The translations under genes were made by a program, and so were the position numbers. 23,795 bases of DNA from Mucilaginibacter sp. UBA5151 (GTDB lineage Bacteria; Bacteroidota; Bacteroidia; Sphingobacteriales; Sphingobacteriaceae): contig DHXR01000066.1 of assembly GCA_002413785.1 (NCBI GenBank), forward strand, positions 69,966 through 93,760. The letters are read 5' to 3'. The notes beneath the pieces were generated by a model. It saw nothing but the letters and a program-made list of their open reading frames with translations, was not told where the DNA came from and made no database searches. Each line of letters starts with the position of its first letter. Within the stretch, counting starts at the first letter, position 1. Below, piece after piece: positions 22,817 to 23,795 of this stretch.

Positions 22817-23782
22817 ATGGAAATTTTAGAAGACGGTATACTTAACGTTACCTTAATTGAACCCAGGCTAAAACACCCGACAATTTTTGAACACTTTGAT
22901 GCTTTAAAAGAGGGTGAAGGTTTTGCTATTCTGAATGATCATGACCCTAAACCGGTTTATTACCAGCTTCTTGGAGAGCGGGGCGATATATTTATATGGG
23001 AATACCTGGAGCAGGGTCCGGAATGGTGGAAGGTGAGCATAAAAAAACGTGTTAGCGGGGAGAGTAATGAGACCCTTGGTCAAATTGCAACAAAGGACCT
23101 GCGCAAAGCGGAAATTTTTAAGAAATATGGTTTGGATTTTTGTTGCGGCGGAAAGAAGACTGTAAAGGAGGCTTGTGCTGAAAAAGGCCTGGATGTAGCT
23201 GCAGTAGAGCATGAATTGCAGCAGGCTGAAAAACAAACATCAGCTTCGCCCTTACCCCGGCCGCTGCCCTACAATGATTGGAAACTGGATTTCCTGGCCG
23301 ATTACATCGTCAATACGCATCACAGCTATGTAAAAGCTTCTCTACCGGAACTTATAAAATATGCTGATAAAGTTGCCAGGGTACACGGGGCGCACCACCC
23401 CGGGTTATTCAGTATCCTGCAGCTGGTGGAAGAAATAAGCGTGGAAATGACCGGGCACATGGAAAAAGAAGAAACTTTCCTGTTCCCTTATATTAAACAA
23501 TTAGCGCTTTCAAAAAACAATGCCAGCACGTCCGGCGCCGATAATGGCAGCAACGTACAACAGCCTATTGAACTAATGGAGAAGGAACATGAGATCGTAG
23601 GCAAATGCCTGTCTGATATCCGGATGCTCAGTAATAATTATGAACTTCCTGAAGATGCCTGTGCCAGCTACGGCTTATTATATAAAATGCTGGAAGAGTT
23701 TGAAGGCGATATGTTTACCCATATTCACCTCGAAAATAATATCTTATTTGAGAAGGCCCTTGAATTAGAAAAAAATAAATAA
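22817..23782 (+). CDS. DUF2249-RIC/ScdA fusion, di-iron iron-sulfur cluster repair protein
   Basis: A 321-residue three-part protein. DUF2249 (about 17-77; LKHPTIFEHFDALKEGEGF) is followed by an ScdA-N domain (about 86-135) with C109-C110 in GLDFCCGGKKT, then a hemerythrin-like di-iron domain (about 155-318). Likely ligands in YtfE order are H168/H169, H214 and E218 (GHMEKEE), H258 (EKEHEIV), and H302 and E306 (HIHLENN). RIC proteins (YtfE, ScdA, NorA) restore Fe-S clusters damaged by NO or peroxide, and may release iron for reassembly. The N-terminal DUF2249 is an extra compared with E. coli YtfE. It has its own promoter and dyad, suggesting membership of the NO regulon. The last 13 bases of the window hold nothing readable. 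Confidence 0.93.
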   Translation: MEILEDGILNVTLIEPRLKHPTIFEHFDALKEGEGFAILNDHDPKPVYYQLLGERGDIFIWEYLEQGPEWWKVSIKKRVSGESNETLGQIATKDLRKAEIFKKYGLDFCCGGKKTVKEACAEKGLDVAAVEHELQQAEKQTSASPLPRPLPYNDWKLDFLADYIVNTHHSYVKASLPELIKYADKVARVHGAHHPGLFSILQLVEEISVEMTGHMEKEETFLFPYIKQLALSKNNASTSGADNGSNVQQPIELMEKEHEIVGKCLSDIRMLSNNYELPEDACASYGLLYKMLEEFEGDMFTHIHLENNILFEKALELEKNK

Positions 23783-23795
23783 TAAAAGACTACGC

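Noticed and set aside
1..23795. CRISPR arrays, tRNA or rRNA genes, transposons, phage integration sites
   Set aside because: No regularly spaced repeats, cloverleaf, transposase motif or terminal inverted repeat was seen by reading both strands.

Overview
The window looks like a chromosomal piece of a Bacteroidota bacterium, probably of the Sphingobacteriales/Chitinophagales type (genus not determinable here). The indications are the protein families, the moderately AT-rich DNA, weak Shine-Dalgarno sites and several promoters with the Bacteroidota -7 element TAnnTTTG. It reads as one large neighbourhood for nitric oxide, oxygen and iron-sulfur chemistry. No rRNA, tRNA, CRISPR array, insertion sequence or phage gene was seen.

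Region 1 (1-3490, minus strand): a qNOR-like membrane enzyme whose key residues are not those of a nitric oxide reductase. One FeB histidine is Asn, the second-shell catalytic Glu is Gln, and two quinol-site acidic residues are Gly. This is the pattern described for nitric oxide dismutase (Nod, 2 NO -> N2 + O2). It is followed by a six-cysteine DGC-family protein, a decayed pyridoxamine-5'-phosphate-oxidase-like pseudogene, and at the extreme left edge what may be the start of hemN.

Region 2 (3491-9929, plus strand): two paralogous Rrf2 regulators with NsrR/IscR-type cysteine triads, then a compact oxidase operon. It holds a small membrane protein, a divergent cbb3-type CcoN, a CcoO-cytochrome c fusion, two small accessory proteins, a group III truncated haemoglobin, a hemerythrin and a 2Fe-2S ferredoxin. 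A 36-bp perfect palindrome separates nod from the first Rrf2 gene. Related dyads (AARG-N10-CYTT) precede the second Rrf2 gene and the ric gene at the far right, suggesting one NO-responsive regulon.

Region 3 (9952-13062, plus strand): a run of small stress or housekeeping genes: DUF488 (YeaO-like), two AhpD-like proteins, an SDR oxidoreductase, a second DUF488 protein and a uracil-DNA glycosylase with four cysteines placed for a 4Fe-4S cluster.

Region 4 (13270-20516, minus strand): a complete sufBCDSE-sufT operon ending with its own Rrf2 regulator, preceded by a gene for a seven-bladed WD40 propeller. Region 5 (20517-23782, plus strand): a cytochrome c-FTR1 iron permease and a DUF2249-RIC/ScdA di-iron repair protein. 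An identical 20-bp operator (TTTATAC-N6-GTATAAA) lies in front of suf and between WD40 and FTR1, tying iron import, Fe-S assembly and the propeller together.

Working model (inference): NO is disproportionated by the Nod-like enzyme; the adjacent oxidase and O2/NO-binding proteins use or buffer the products; the Suf, FTR1 and RIC genes supply and repair the iron centres that NO and O2 damage.
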